NCBI GenBank assembly: GCA_016188575.1
Contig: JACPHN010000254.1
Span: 1 to 57,978, forward strand
Origin: Candidatus Schekmanbacteria bacterium
GTDB lineage: Bacteria > CSSED10-310 > JACPHN01
Length of the DNA: 57,978 bases
Direction of reading: 5' to 3'
Numbering within the stretch: position 1 is the stretch's first letter; every line of letters starts with the position of its first letter. Position numbers and translations under genes: made by a program. Shown piece by piece: positions 17,551-25,444 of the stretch. The notes under the pieces were generated by a model. That model saw only the letters and a list, made by a program, of their open reading frames with translations, had not been told where the DNA came from and did not search any database.

Positions 17551-18357
17551 GTGGACGAGCAACACCGCATCGACATCGTCCGCAAGCTGTACCAGGACTT
17601 TGTGGAAGGCGACATTCCGGCAATCCTGGCCGTACTGTCCGCAGATGTGGAGTGGCACGAGCCGCCTTCCGGGCCGTTCCCGTTCTGCGGCACCCGCCGT
17701 GGCCGCGACGCGGTCGGCGCGTTTTTCCAGAGCCTGACCGAAGTGATGGATATGACGTCATTCGCGCCGCACGACTTCGTGGCCGCCGGCAACCGCGTCA
17801 TCGCTTTTGGCAGCTATGCCGGGCGCGGCCGTGCCACCAACCGCGAGCTCACGACTGACTGGTCCATGGTGTGGACGTTCAAGGACGAGCACATCAGCCA
17901 TTTCCAGATCTACAAGGACTCGGCCGCCGAGCTGATGGCGCTGGGCGAGCCCGCGATCAACGAACGCAACATCGCGATCGTCAAGAGGTTGTATTCTCTG
18001 TTCGGCAGCGGCGACGTCGCGGGCATCCTTGACCACTTGCGAGCCGACGTCGCCTGGGACAGCGACGCGGCCGACCGCGGCGTACCCTGGATCAAGCCGC
18101 GTCACGGTCGCAAGGAGGTGGCCGAATTCTTCGCGAGCCTGGAGGCGCTCGAGTTCCGTACGTTCGAGCCCCTGGATTTCCTGGCGGGGAATGGCAAGGT
18201 CGCTTCGACGGTTCGCTTCGAGGCACGTGTGAAGGCCACGGGCCAGATGCTTTCCGAAATCGAGCTCCATTTATTCGCGTTTGATGAAGGCGGGCGCGTG
18301 CGGTCGATGAAGCACTACGTCGATACCTTCCGGCACGTTCAAGCGTCGCACGCCTGA
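17551..18357 (+). CDS. Tandem NTF2-like (SnoaL/ketosteroid-isomerase-like) protein
   Basis: 268 residues built of two NTF2-like alpha+beta units. The first opens IDIVRKLYQDFVEGDIPAILAVL and the second IAIVKRLYSLFGSGDVAGILDHL; each is followed by DVEWH- or DVAWD-type strands. Such cone-shaped folds act as small-molecule isomerases, hydrolases or binding proteins. No specific substrate can be inferred. The start is GTG at 17551 with AAGGAGG upstream. The two halves indicate an internal duplication. The gene stands alone after the gene-poor interval. Confidence 0.85.
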   Translation: MDEQHRIDIVRKLYQDFVEGDIPAILAVLSADVEWHEPPSGPFPFCGTRRGRDAVGAFFQSLTEVMDMTSFAPHDFVAAGNRVIAFGSYAGRGRATNRELTTDWSMVWTFKDEHISHFQIYKDSAAELMALGEPAINERNIAIVKRLYSLFGSGDVAGILDHLRADVAWDSDAADRGVPWIKPRHGRKEVAEFFASLEALEFRTFEPLDFLAGNGKVASTVRFEARVKATGQMLSEIELHLFAFDEGGRVRSMKHYVDTFRHVQASHA

Positions 18358-18537
18358 TCCTACCGGGGTGAAACCGCGTTACTGAAACTGAACGATAACA
18401 CAAACAGCCGCAGGAAGGCGGGCGGGGATGGGAGCCCCACCCCTTCCTGCGATTCGCCAACAGCTCTAGCCGGCGCCGCAAGCCCAACCCGCATCTGGGC
18501 AAAGGCACCTGAGCTTTTTCCGATGTGAGGAAACGAC

Positions 18538-19521
18538 ATGGGCAATGCCGTCCGCGCGGTGATGATCGCTATTGTGGGACTGATAGCAGGCTCGACCGTG
18601 GTGCAGGCGGAGACTTTCCAGCCCGGCGAGGTCATCGAATACAAGGTGGGCGGTGCCTATCCCGAACGGTGGGAACGCGGCGTCATCGTGCGCGTGCTTC
18701 CCGAGGGAAAGCAGTATCTGATTCGCCAAAAGCCGACTCAGTTTTTTGCCGAGGGCGCCGAGACGGCGTTCGCGGTGGCGGATCTGCGGCGTCCCAAAGA
18801 CGAGAAACCGGCGCAGGCCGGCGGCGCATCGGCAGCATCCCCCTTCGACAGCGCCGCATACGCCCGAAAACCGGCGCCCGCACCGCCGTGCGGCGAAGGC
18901 GCGGACGGAGGGCTCCTGAGCAAGGACCAGGTCATCGCCCACGCCCGCCTGTTGATGGGTGCCAACCCCTTTACCAACCCCATCCGCGATTCGATTCTCG
19001 AGCGCATCCGCGACTACGTGAAGAGCTGCGGTACCAATTTCGGCACCGACGACGACTTTCGGGCCCGCATGGACGCGCAGGGCACCATGTCCAGCCACAT
19101 CGGGTGGGCCGTGGACAGCAATCGAGGCGCCCGTCCAAAGCTCGACGACTACTTCGGAACCTGGCTGTTGCGCGCGGCAAGCCGTGGAAGCACGGTGGTG
19201 TCGCAAGCGAACGGCAGGACCGTCGCGCGGACGACCGACTCCCAGGCGGAGTCCGGCAGATTGACGATCCATGCGGACCGAACCTACGTCTGGGAGGTAC
19301 TGCGCGGTGATCCCGAGGAAAAATGGCTGCGGGGCCGTTGGCGAGAAGTCGTCCCCGAAGAGCTCAACGCGTGGGAAGCGGGGCCGGCGATCTGGCTCGA
19401 GAAGGCCAAGCAGGGAGACGAGTACATGGTGCGCATGGGCCGGGACCCGGAATGGCCCGGCTGGATCGACGTGGGCGCTGGCAAGGCGCGCACTCCCGTC
19501 GAGTATGGCCGCAGGCCGTAA
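18538..19521 (+). CDS. Secreted hypothetical protein
   Basis: 327 residues beginning with a signal peptide (AVMIAIVGLIAGSTVVQA). A small beta-rich domain follows (VIEYKVGGAYPERWERGVIV then QYLIRQKPT), resembling a Tudor-like barrel. An Ala/Pro linker leads to a helical region with one Cys (YVKSCGTNFG). The last third is Trp-rich (YVWEVLRGDPEEKWLRGRW). GAGG lies upstream of the ATG. The family is not known to me. The protein is probably periplasmic. Confidence 0.75.
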   Translation: MGNAVRAVMIAIVGLIAGSTVVQAETFQPGEVIEYKVGGAYPERWERGVIVRVLPEGKQYLIRQKPTQFFAEGAETAFAVADLRRPKDEKPAQAGGASAASPFDSAAYARKPAPAPPCGEGADGGLLSKDQVIAHARLLMGANPFTNPIRDSILERIRDYVKSCGTNFGTDDDFRARMDAQGTMSSHIGWAVDSNRGARPKLDDYFGTWLLRAASRGSTVVSQANGRTVARTTDSQAESGRLTIHADRTYVWEVLRGDPEEKWLRGRWREVVPEELNAWEAGPAIWLEKAKQGDEYMVRMGRDPEWPGWIDVGAGKARTPVEYGRRP

Positions 19522-19537
19522 TCGTGCCCGCGGCGCT

Positions 19538-20203
19538 CTACCGAGTCGCCGCGGGCTTGACCCCGCGATACCACGCCACTGTGCCGAACACCGTGGCGGC
19601 GTGATGTTCCTCGCGCACGCCGGGAAATCCGGCCGCCGCGATGAGCCGCGGGAGCTCGCCGTGCACGTTTTGCGCCGTGGCGCTCAACCCATCGGCGAGC
19701 CGGGGGGCTAAGGACGCCAGCCGCATGGCCAGGTTGTGCGCCTTCCCCAGGTCGAGGACGTGCAGCTCGCCACCCGGGACGAGTAGCTCGAAGGCGGCGG
19801 CCAACGTCCGCTCCTTGTCCCCGGGCAGGAGATGGTGCAGCACGAGGCTTGACACAATGCGGTCGAACGACGCCGCCGGAAATGGCGATTCCCAGGGGAA
19901 GGCCTGAACCAGGCCGGCGGCAACCCCGGCAGCGGCGAGCTTGCGACGAGCAATGCCGAGCACCGCGGCGTCGGGATCGAGGCCCACGAGGCTGACACCG
20001 GGTATCTGCCGCGCGATCATGACGAGCAATGTCCCCGTGCCGCAGCCGAGGTCCATGAGGCGATGGCCCGGCGCCAGTGCGGCTTGCTGGATCAGCCGCT
20101 CCTTGAATCCCCGCTCATCGAGCGCCAGGCGCAGCAGGGGATCGAAGAACCGCGTGAGAAAGTGAAAGCGCAGCGCGGGGACGAATCTGGCGGCGAGAAC
20201 CAT
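19538..20203 (-). CDS. Class I SAM-dependent methyltransferase
   Basis: 221 residues. Motif I is LMDLGCGTGTLLVMIA, followed by VSLVGLDPDA, then FDRIVSSLVLHHL and LLVPGGELHVLDLG. This resembles the UbiE/phospholipid-type methyltransferase group. AAGGA lies eight bases before the ATG. It is 30 bp downstream of the small membrane protein on the same strand and is probably co-transcribed. The substrate is unknown. Confidence 0.87.
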   Translation of the reverse strand: MVLAARFVPALRFHFLTRFFDPLLRLALDERGFKERLIQQAALAPGHRLMDLGCGTGTLLVMIARQIPGVSLVGLDPDAAVLGIARRKLAAAGVAAGLVQAFPWESPFPAASFDRIVSSLVLHHLLPGDKERTLAAAFELLVPGGELHVLDLGKAHNLAMRLASLAPRLADGLSATAQNVHGELPRLIAAAGFPGVREEHHAATVFGTVAWYRGVKPAATR

Positions 20204-20233
20204 GTGCGATGTCCTTGCAAGTTGCTGGGAGCG

Positions 20234-20500
20234 TCAGTCCTGTGCCCAGGGGAGTGGCAGATACGTTTCGCCGAGGGCGAGCTGGCCGCCGAGGTGGCCA
20301 CCGGCGAGCACCAACAAAGCCGCGATAGTGATTATCCCAAGGTAGATCGCGCGGCGCGCAGACGCAAGCATCACGTCGCGGTGGGTCGCTACCCGCGCCA
20401 GGAGCAGCGGATCGTCCGGATAATGGGCAGCATTCAGCAAGCCCGTGGCAATCGCCGGCAAGAAGCTGACCACCGTCGCCAGATGAGCGTATTTGCCCAC
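20234..20500 (-). CDS. Small membrane protein, similar to the C-terminal half of DUF2231 proteins
   Basis: 88 residues with two hydrophobic segments, around LATVVSFLPAIATGLL and AIYLGIITIAALLVLAGGHLGG. The second, ending GGHLGGQLALG, is like the end of DUF2231 family proteins, which normally have about four helices. Either this is a short version or the N-terminal half has been lost. GTG at 20500 is chosen because GAGGAG lies four bases upstream; the frame is open further back but reads as non-coding. It precedes the methyltransferase. Confidence 0.55.
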   Translation of the reverse strand: MGKYAHLATVVSFLPAIATGLLNAAHYPDDPLLLARVATHRDVMLASARRAIYLGIITIAALLVLAGGHLGGQLALGETYLPLPWAQD

Positions 20501-20800
20501 AGTTCTCCTCGCGCTGCCGAATAGTGTGCACCCGAGCACCCGAACGCCATCTCCGTGACGCCGGTTTTCCGGCGCTGCCGCGCAAGAAACGTGGCGCTGG
20601 AGCAATGTCTGCGGCGTCGGAGGACCGGAGCCGCCATTGCCTGAGCGCGCGCAAATACCCTCTTTCACGCGATCGCCATGCGCTTCTGCGGGGAGCACCG
20701 GCGACCGCGCCCGGACATGAAGCTCGCCAGTGCGAGCGGGTACGAGCCCTGCAAAGGCGAGCTAGCGCATGACCTTGGAATCACTCTGGAGAAACGCATC

Positions 20801-23311
20801 ATGGCACATGGTCAAGTCTTCAAGTCGGGAGCTCCGTTTGTCCGTTTTCGGGCGCGGCTCGTAGCGGGAGCCTCGCTAACGTTGGCCCTTGCATCATTGT
20901 TATGCGCGCCTGCATTCGCTACAGACTATCATGTCAGCAGCGGCGGAGGCTCGGACGCGAACGACGGCCTCTCTCCGAGCGACGAAGGAAAGAACCACGG
21001 ACCATGGAAAACCCTGAGCAAGGCTTCTGAAAAAATCTATCAACCCGGAGACAGACTTCTTCTCGACCGGGGAAGCACGTGGAGCGACAAGGATTTTACG
21101 AAGGACGGCGGCGAATGTGAGCTTGTCCTGAAGGGAACCGCTGACATCAGGAAAAACGAATGGATAACGGTCGAGCCGTATACCAGGGTTTCTGGCGATG
21201 AGAATATGCGCCCGCACATCACCTTTCCTTCAAAAGACACGACGCCGGGACTGCTTGACTGGGCAGACGTAGTCAGTTGGGCCAAGAAGCACCAGGGCAC
21301 GGGATTCGATCAGTATCTGGATCGCGATTATGTACGGATAGCGATTCGCATTGACGGCAACGGCTGGAAGATTCGCGGCCTCGAGATTTCTCGAGCAGAG
21401 ATGGGCATTGCGAGCTACCTGGAATTCGGTGACGGATTCTGGTTCGAAGACCTATACATGCACGATATGATTGGTCTTGCCTGGCCGAAGCACCCGGATT
21501 TCACGGAGAAACAAACGCTGTTTTCGACGACGCCATTGATATTTGGCGCTATTCACATGAAGGCATACAACGTAACCGTAAAGGATTGTTCAATCATAAA
21601 GAATTACGATCCGTTATTTATTGGCGGAGACGGAATAAGCGGGGAGTTTCACAACGCGCTATTCGAAAACCTGTATATTTCTCACATGGCCGGCGCCGGC
21701 GGAATGTCGTACGTGAGCGGAACGAACATAACCGTCAGAAACTGCACGATACTTCATGGTGAGCATGGAATGTGCACGCTTGATCCGAATACATTCGAGC
21801 ACGTTCTTACCCCACAGTTCCAGGGATGCTGGTATGGACCCGATGCCTTTGACATAACATACAGCACGAACTACGTCATAGATAGTAGCGAAGTTGCATA
21901 CGTGAAATCAGGCCCTGGCGGAGCTGACCAATCACCCATATCGATTCAAGGTGAAAACGTCAATGTTACAGTAGAAAACTCATTCTTGCACGGTTCTGAA
22001 CATCCTGCGTTCGGTTTCCACTATGGGATTGGCATATTCAAGCAGAAAGGGACCAGGATCGAAAATAACGTCATATATCGGAATGGAGTCGAAAACCCCG
22101 ACGTAATGCCCGCACTTTCCGGTGACGCGATGTGGCCGCTGGACTATGACCCCGCGTCCACCAGCGACTTCACCTATGCGGGCAACCGGGTCTACCGCGA
22201 CGAGGCATCGGGGCAGGAGCTACTGGCGTATGTCGACGGCGACCCCGCTCACTATTGGAACGATTTCAGCGAGCTTTCATGTCCGTACGAGCCGCCTCAG
22301 GGTAACTACTCCTGGTCGGGTCTCGGCAACCGCGTCATTACCACTGGCTACGACAACTACGTGCCCACACCGCCGCGAATTTCCAGTGTGAATCTCGCCA
22401 CCAGAGCCCGCGTCACCCAGTCTTCCCGCCACGGGCGCAACTACGACGCGAGAAACGCCAGGGACGGCAGCTTCGCGACCTATTGGCGCCCTTCCGAAGC
22501 GGACTGGACCGACGGCGACGTGTGGATCAGGTACACCTGGCGGTCGCCAAGAGACGTGGACCGCATTCGCATCTTCGATCGCCGGGAAGTGGGACACGCC
22601 AGTCGCTCCGGCTATCTGCTGTTCTCCAACGGCGCGCGGGTGAATGTTACGGGCGGCATTCTGGACAATGGCGCCATGCGGGAAGTCATCCTGGACGCGC
22701 CGCAGCGCGTCACCTGGGTCGAGCTCCACGTCACCAGGCGAGAAGGCGGCGCCGGCATCTCCGAGCTCCGGGTCCATGCGAATTCGGTACAGCACACCGT
22801 GCCCGAGGAGCCGTCTGCCGGATCGTTCACCGATGACTTCGAGACCTCACCCCTGGATGTGCTCGTGGGGACCGCGGGCGGCCCGTCCGAGCCCAAGAAC
22901 AATATCGACTGGGGCAAGGCCGATTTTTCAGTAGCCGAGGAGTCGCCCGGAGGCAATCGCTTCGCCTTCATCAACTTTACGCCCCTCGTCGTGCTCGACC
23001 CGCCCACGGCTTTCCCCGTTACGTGGGCGAGCCGGACCATCAAGCTCCCGAAGGGGAAGATGCTGAAGAGCATCGACGTGTACGCGCCGCCGTCAGCGGA
23101 GTTTGGCCAGTTTGGGATCTACATTGGCCAGCTCGGTGCCGATGCGCCAATAGAGGTTTCTGAGTCGGATGGCGGCTGGCACACCTACACCATGGGCTGG
23201 TCCAATGGCTCGCCCCAGAGTGACGTCGTCATGGTTGGTGTCTGGTTGCCGGGCCATGCGAGCGGCTACGGCGTCGATACGGTGGCTTTCGACAATCTCA
23301 TCTACGAGTAG
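20801..23311 (+). CDS. Secreted right-handed beta-helix protein with discoidin domain
   Basis: 836 residues from the ATG at 20801, with GGAG upstream. A signal peptide ends near AFA-TDY (about residue 41). Residues about 45-500 are parallel beta-helix sequence with repeated short strands (ENLYISHM, ITVRNCTILHGEHGM, VNVTVENSFLHG) like polysaccharide lyases. Residues about 531-665 form an F5/8 type C (discoidin) carbohydrate-binding domain (VTQSSRHGRNYDARNARDG, then WIRYTW). A last beta-sandwich of about 155 residues ends VAFDNLIYE. DNA up to about 22.12 kb is clearly AT-richer, with codons such as aaa, ata and tat. The 3' third has the high GC of the neighbours. The first part therefore looks acquired and joined to a native tail. 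The substrate is unknown. Confidence 0.82.
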   Translation: MAHGQVFKSGAPFVRFRARLVAGASLTLALASLLCAPAFATDYHVSSGGGSDANDGLSPSDEGKNHGPWKTLSKASEKIYQPGDRLLLDRGSTWSDKDFTKDGGECELVLKGTADIRKNEWITVEPYTRVSGDENMRPHITFPSKDTTPGLLDWADVVSWAKKHQGTGFDQYLDRDYVRIAIRIDGNGWKIRGLEISRAEMGIASYLEFGDGFWFEDLYMHDMIGLAWPKHPDFTEKQTLFSTTPLIFGAIHMKAYNVTVKDCSIIKNYDPLFIGGDGISGEFHNALFENLYISHMAGAGGMSYVSGTNITVRNCTILHGEHGMCTLDPNTFEHVLTPQFQGCWYGPDAFDITYSTNYVIDSSEVAYVKSGPGGADQSPISIQGENVNVTVENSFLHGSEHPAFGFHYGIGIFKQKGTRIENNVIYRNGVENPDVMPALSGDAMWPLDYDPASTSDFTYAGNRVYRDEASGQELLAYVDGDPAHYWNDFSELSCPYEPPQGNYSWSGLGNRVITTGYDNYVPTPPRISSVNLATRARVTQSSRHGRNYDARNARDGSFATYWRPSEADWTDGDVWIRYTWRSPRDVDRIRIFDRREVGHASRSGYLLFSNGARVNVTGGILDNGAMREVILDAPQRVTWVELHVTRREGGAGISELRVHANSVQHTVPEEPSAGSFTDDFETSPLDVLVGTAGGPSEPKNNIDWGKADFSVAEESPGGNRFAFINFTPLVVLDPPTAFPVTWASRTIKLPKGKMLKSIDVYAPPSAEFGQFGIYIGQLGADAPIEVSESDGGWHTYTMGWSNGSPQSDVVMVGVWLPGHASGYGVDTVAFDNLIYE

Positions 23312-23320
23312 CACCGGTCC

Positions 23321-23364
23321 GCCCCCCTCTGTCCTCCCGCTTGCGGAGAGGTGAAGAGGGGGGC
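23321..23364. terminator. Bidirectional hairpin between convergent genes
   Basis: The outer stem GCCCCCCTCT (23321-23330) pairs perfectly with AGAGGGGGGC (23355-23364). An inner stem CCTCCCGC with GCGGAGAGG closes the loop. It lies between the stops of the beta-helix gene (23311) and the ATPase gene (23407). It lacks a clean U-tract, so termination is inferred from position. Confidence 0.55.
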
Positions 23365-23406
23365 GCATGCGAGCACGAGCCCAGGCGACAGCGCCGTTAC
23401 GAATCC

Positions 23407-25260
23407 TCAGATGAACCCCCGCGGCAGCGGCAGGTTGAGCCGGCGCGACAGGTCCTCGCGGTCCATCGACTTGCCTAGCGCCTCCGTATACTGGACCTGC
23501 TTGCGCTCCACGAGCGTTGCGAGATGCTGGTTGAGCAAGAGTTGTCCATCTTGTTTTCCGGCCTGCATCATCGAAGGAATCTGGATGGTCTTTCCCTCGC
23601 GGAGCAGGTTCGCTATCGCGCGCGTCACGACCATGATCTCCAACGCTGCACAACGCCCCCCGGTGCGGCGCTTACAGAGCATTTGCGAGACCACTCCCTT
23701 CAGGTTGTCGGAGAGCGACGTCCGCAACTGATCTTCCTGATCCGCCGGAAACGAATCGATGATGCGATCTACGGTGCTGACCGCGGAGCTCGTATGCAGC
23801 GTCCCGAAAACCAGATGCCCGGTGTTGGCGAGCTCCATCGCCAGCATCATGGTCTCGGTGTCGCGCATCTCGCCGACCAGCACGATGTCCGGGTCTTCGC
23901 GCAACGCCGCTCGCAGCGCGCGGGCAAAGGACTGCGCGTGCCCGCCGACCTCGCGCTGGTTGACCAGCGCCTTCTTGCTCGGGTGCACGAACTCGATGGG
24001 GTCTTCCATGGTGATGATGTGCACCGAGCGCGTCTCGTTGACGTGGTTGATCAGGGCGGCAAGCGTGGTGGACTTGCCGCTGCCGGTTGGACCGGTGACG
24101 AGAATGAGGCCCTTGGGGAGGTCGCAAAGTGACTTCAGAATGTCGGGCATCCCGAGCTGCTCGAGCGTCATGATCTGGCTCGGAATCAGGCGCAGAGCGG
24201 CACTGGCGCCGTGGTGATCGGTGAAGAGGTTGACGCGGAAGCGGGACCCATTGGCGGACGCGTAGGAAAAATCGACGTCCTTCGTCTCGCGGAACTCCCG
24301 CAGGTGGCGCTCTTCCATGACCGGAAACAGGAGCTCGGCGGCCTCCTCGGTGGCCAGCACCGCCGTATCCTCGATTGGGTGCAAGTCGCCGTCGATGCGC
24401 CAGCGCGGTTGCTGGGCGGCGCACAGGTGCAGGTCCGAGGCACCTTCGGACACCACCCGCCGCAGCAGTGCGTCGAGTCGTGGGGAGCGGCACTCGGCCG
24501 GCGCTTCAACGGGCGGAGCCGGCGCCGCCTCCTGGTCGCGTTGCCAGCCGCCGGCTCCCGCCGCCGACCGCATGTAGGCATCGAACGCTTGCCCGCGAAT
24601 CCGCACCGGCAGCACATCCATGCCGGGAAGATGGCGGCGCACCATGTCGAGCACCGCGGGGCTGAGTGTCTCCACACATCCGAGCGTGAGCTGATTGCCT
24701 TCAGCCTTCACAGGAAGGACGCGGTGACGCTCCAGAAATGCCATTGGCAGCAGCCCCACGGTTGCCGGTTCCAGGGCCGCCGGGTCGAGGTCATAGTCCG
24801 GCAATGGCACCAGCCCCGAAACCTGCTCGAGCCGCGCGGCCAGACCCTGTGCGAGCGCCAGGCTGAAGCGCGGGATTTGTTCGGACATGCGCGCGAACAC
24901 TGCCGCGGAAAAGCGCAACAGCCTTACCGGTCCCTTGGCGGTAACGGTCGCGGTGCGCGGCCTGTCCAGCAGGAGACCCACTTCGCCGAGGACCAGTGGG
25001 GCTGCCAGATCGCTAATGTGCGCCAGCTCCCCGGATCCCGTCCTCACTGCCACCGACACGCACCCGGAAAGCACGACGAAGAAGCTGTCAGAAGGAGCTG
25101 CTTCCGCGAGAATGAGTCCCTCGTCGTCCACCTGTTCCATGACGCCTGCGGTCAAGACGCGCTCCAAGTTCTCGCGGCTCAGCGCGCCAAAGAGGCGGAG
25201 CTCCCCAAGTTGCTCGACCACAGAATCGCGTTCCGCGGCGCTTACCATGACGTCCTGCAT
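23407..25260 (-). CDS. PilT-like type IV pilus/type II secretion ATPase with N-terminal cNMP-binding domain
   Basis: 617 residues. Residues about 18-135 form a Crp-type cyclic-nucleotide-binding domain (LFGALSRENLERVL, SFFVVLSGCVSV, VLGEVGLLLDRPRTATVTA). A MshEN-like region follows (about 165-230). The PilT ATPase is SEGASDLHL, Walker A GPTGSGKST (about 388), Asp box ITMEDPIEFVH, Walker B LREDPDIVLVGEMRD and His box TGHLVFGTLHT. PilT proteins power pilus retraction; the sensory domain suggests control by a nucleotide or phospholipid signal. The second ATG (25260) is chosen because GAGGGG is six bases upstream of it and only one base from the first. It is divergent from the GAF-ATPase at 25445. 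No other pilus genes are in the window. Confidence 0.93.
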   Translation of the reverse strand: MQDVMVSAAERDSVVEQLGELRLFGALSRENLERVLTAGVMEQVDDEGLILAEAAPSDSFFVVLSGCVSVAVRTGSGELAHISDLAAPLVLGEVGLLLDRPRTATVTAKGPVRLLRFSAAVFARMSEQIPRFSLALAQGLAARLEQVSGLVPLPDYDLDPAALEPATVGLLPMAFLERHRVLPVKAEGNQLTLGCVETLSPAVLDMVRRHLPGMDVLPVRIRGQAFDAYMRSAAGAGGWQRDQEAAPAPPVEAPAECRSPRLDALLRRVVSEGASDLHLCAAQQPRWRIDGDLHPIEDTAVLATEEAAELLFPVMEERHLREFRETKDVDFSYASANGSRFRVNLFTDHHGASAALRLIPSQIMTLEQLGMPDILKSLCDLPKGLILVTGPTGSGKSTTLAALINHVNETRSVHIITMEDPIEFVHPSKKALVNQREVGGHAQSFARALRAALREDPDIVLVGEMRDTETMMLAMELANTGHLVFGTLHTSSAVSTVDRIIDSFPADQEDQLRTSLSDNLKGVVSQMLCKRRTGGRCAALEIMVVTRAIANLLREGKTIQIPSMMQAGKQDGQLLLNQHLATLVERKQVQYTEALGKSMDREDLSRRLNLPLPRGFI

Positions 25261-25444
25261 CGGCATCCCCTCATTGGCTCGGACCCTACTACGATCTCGT
25301 CGTCACTCGCGGGCCTAGTCTAACCACCGCGCCTCGACCGGCGCAAGGTTTCGCACACCGGCCGTGCCGCCGCTTGACAGGCTCCCCTGCGCTCGGATAC
25401 TGTTGACCCACCCCGTAGCTACCCCCGCGCGCAGGAGCCACGTC

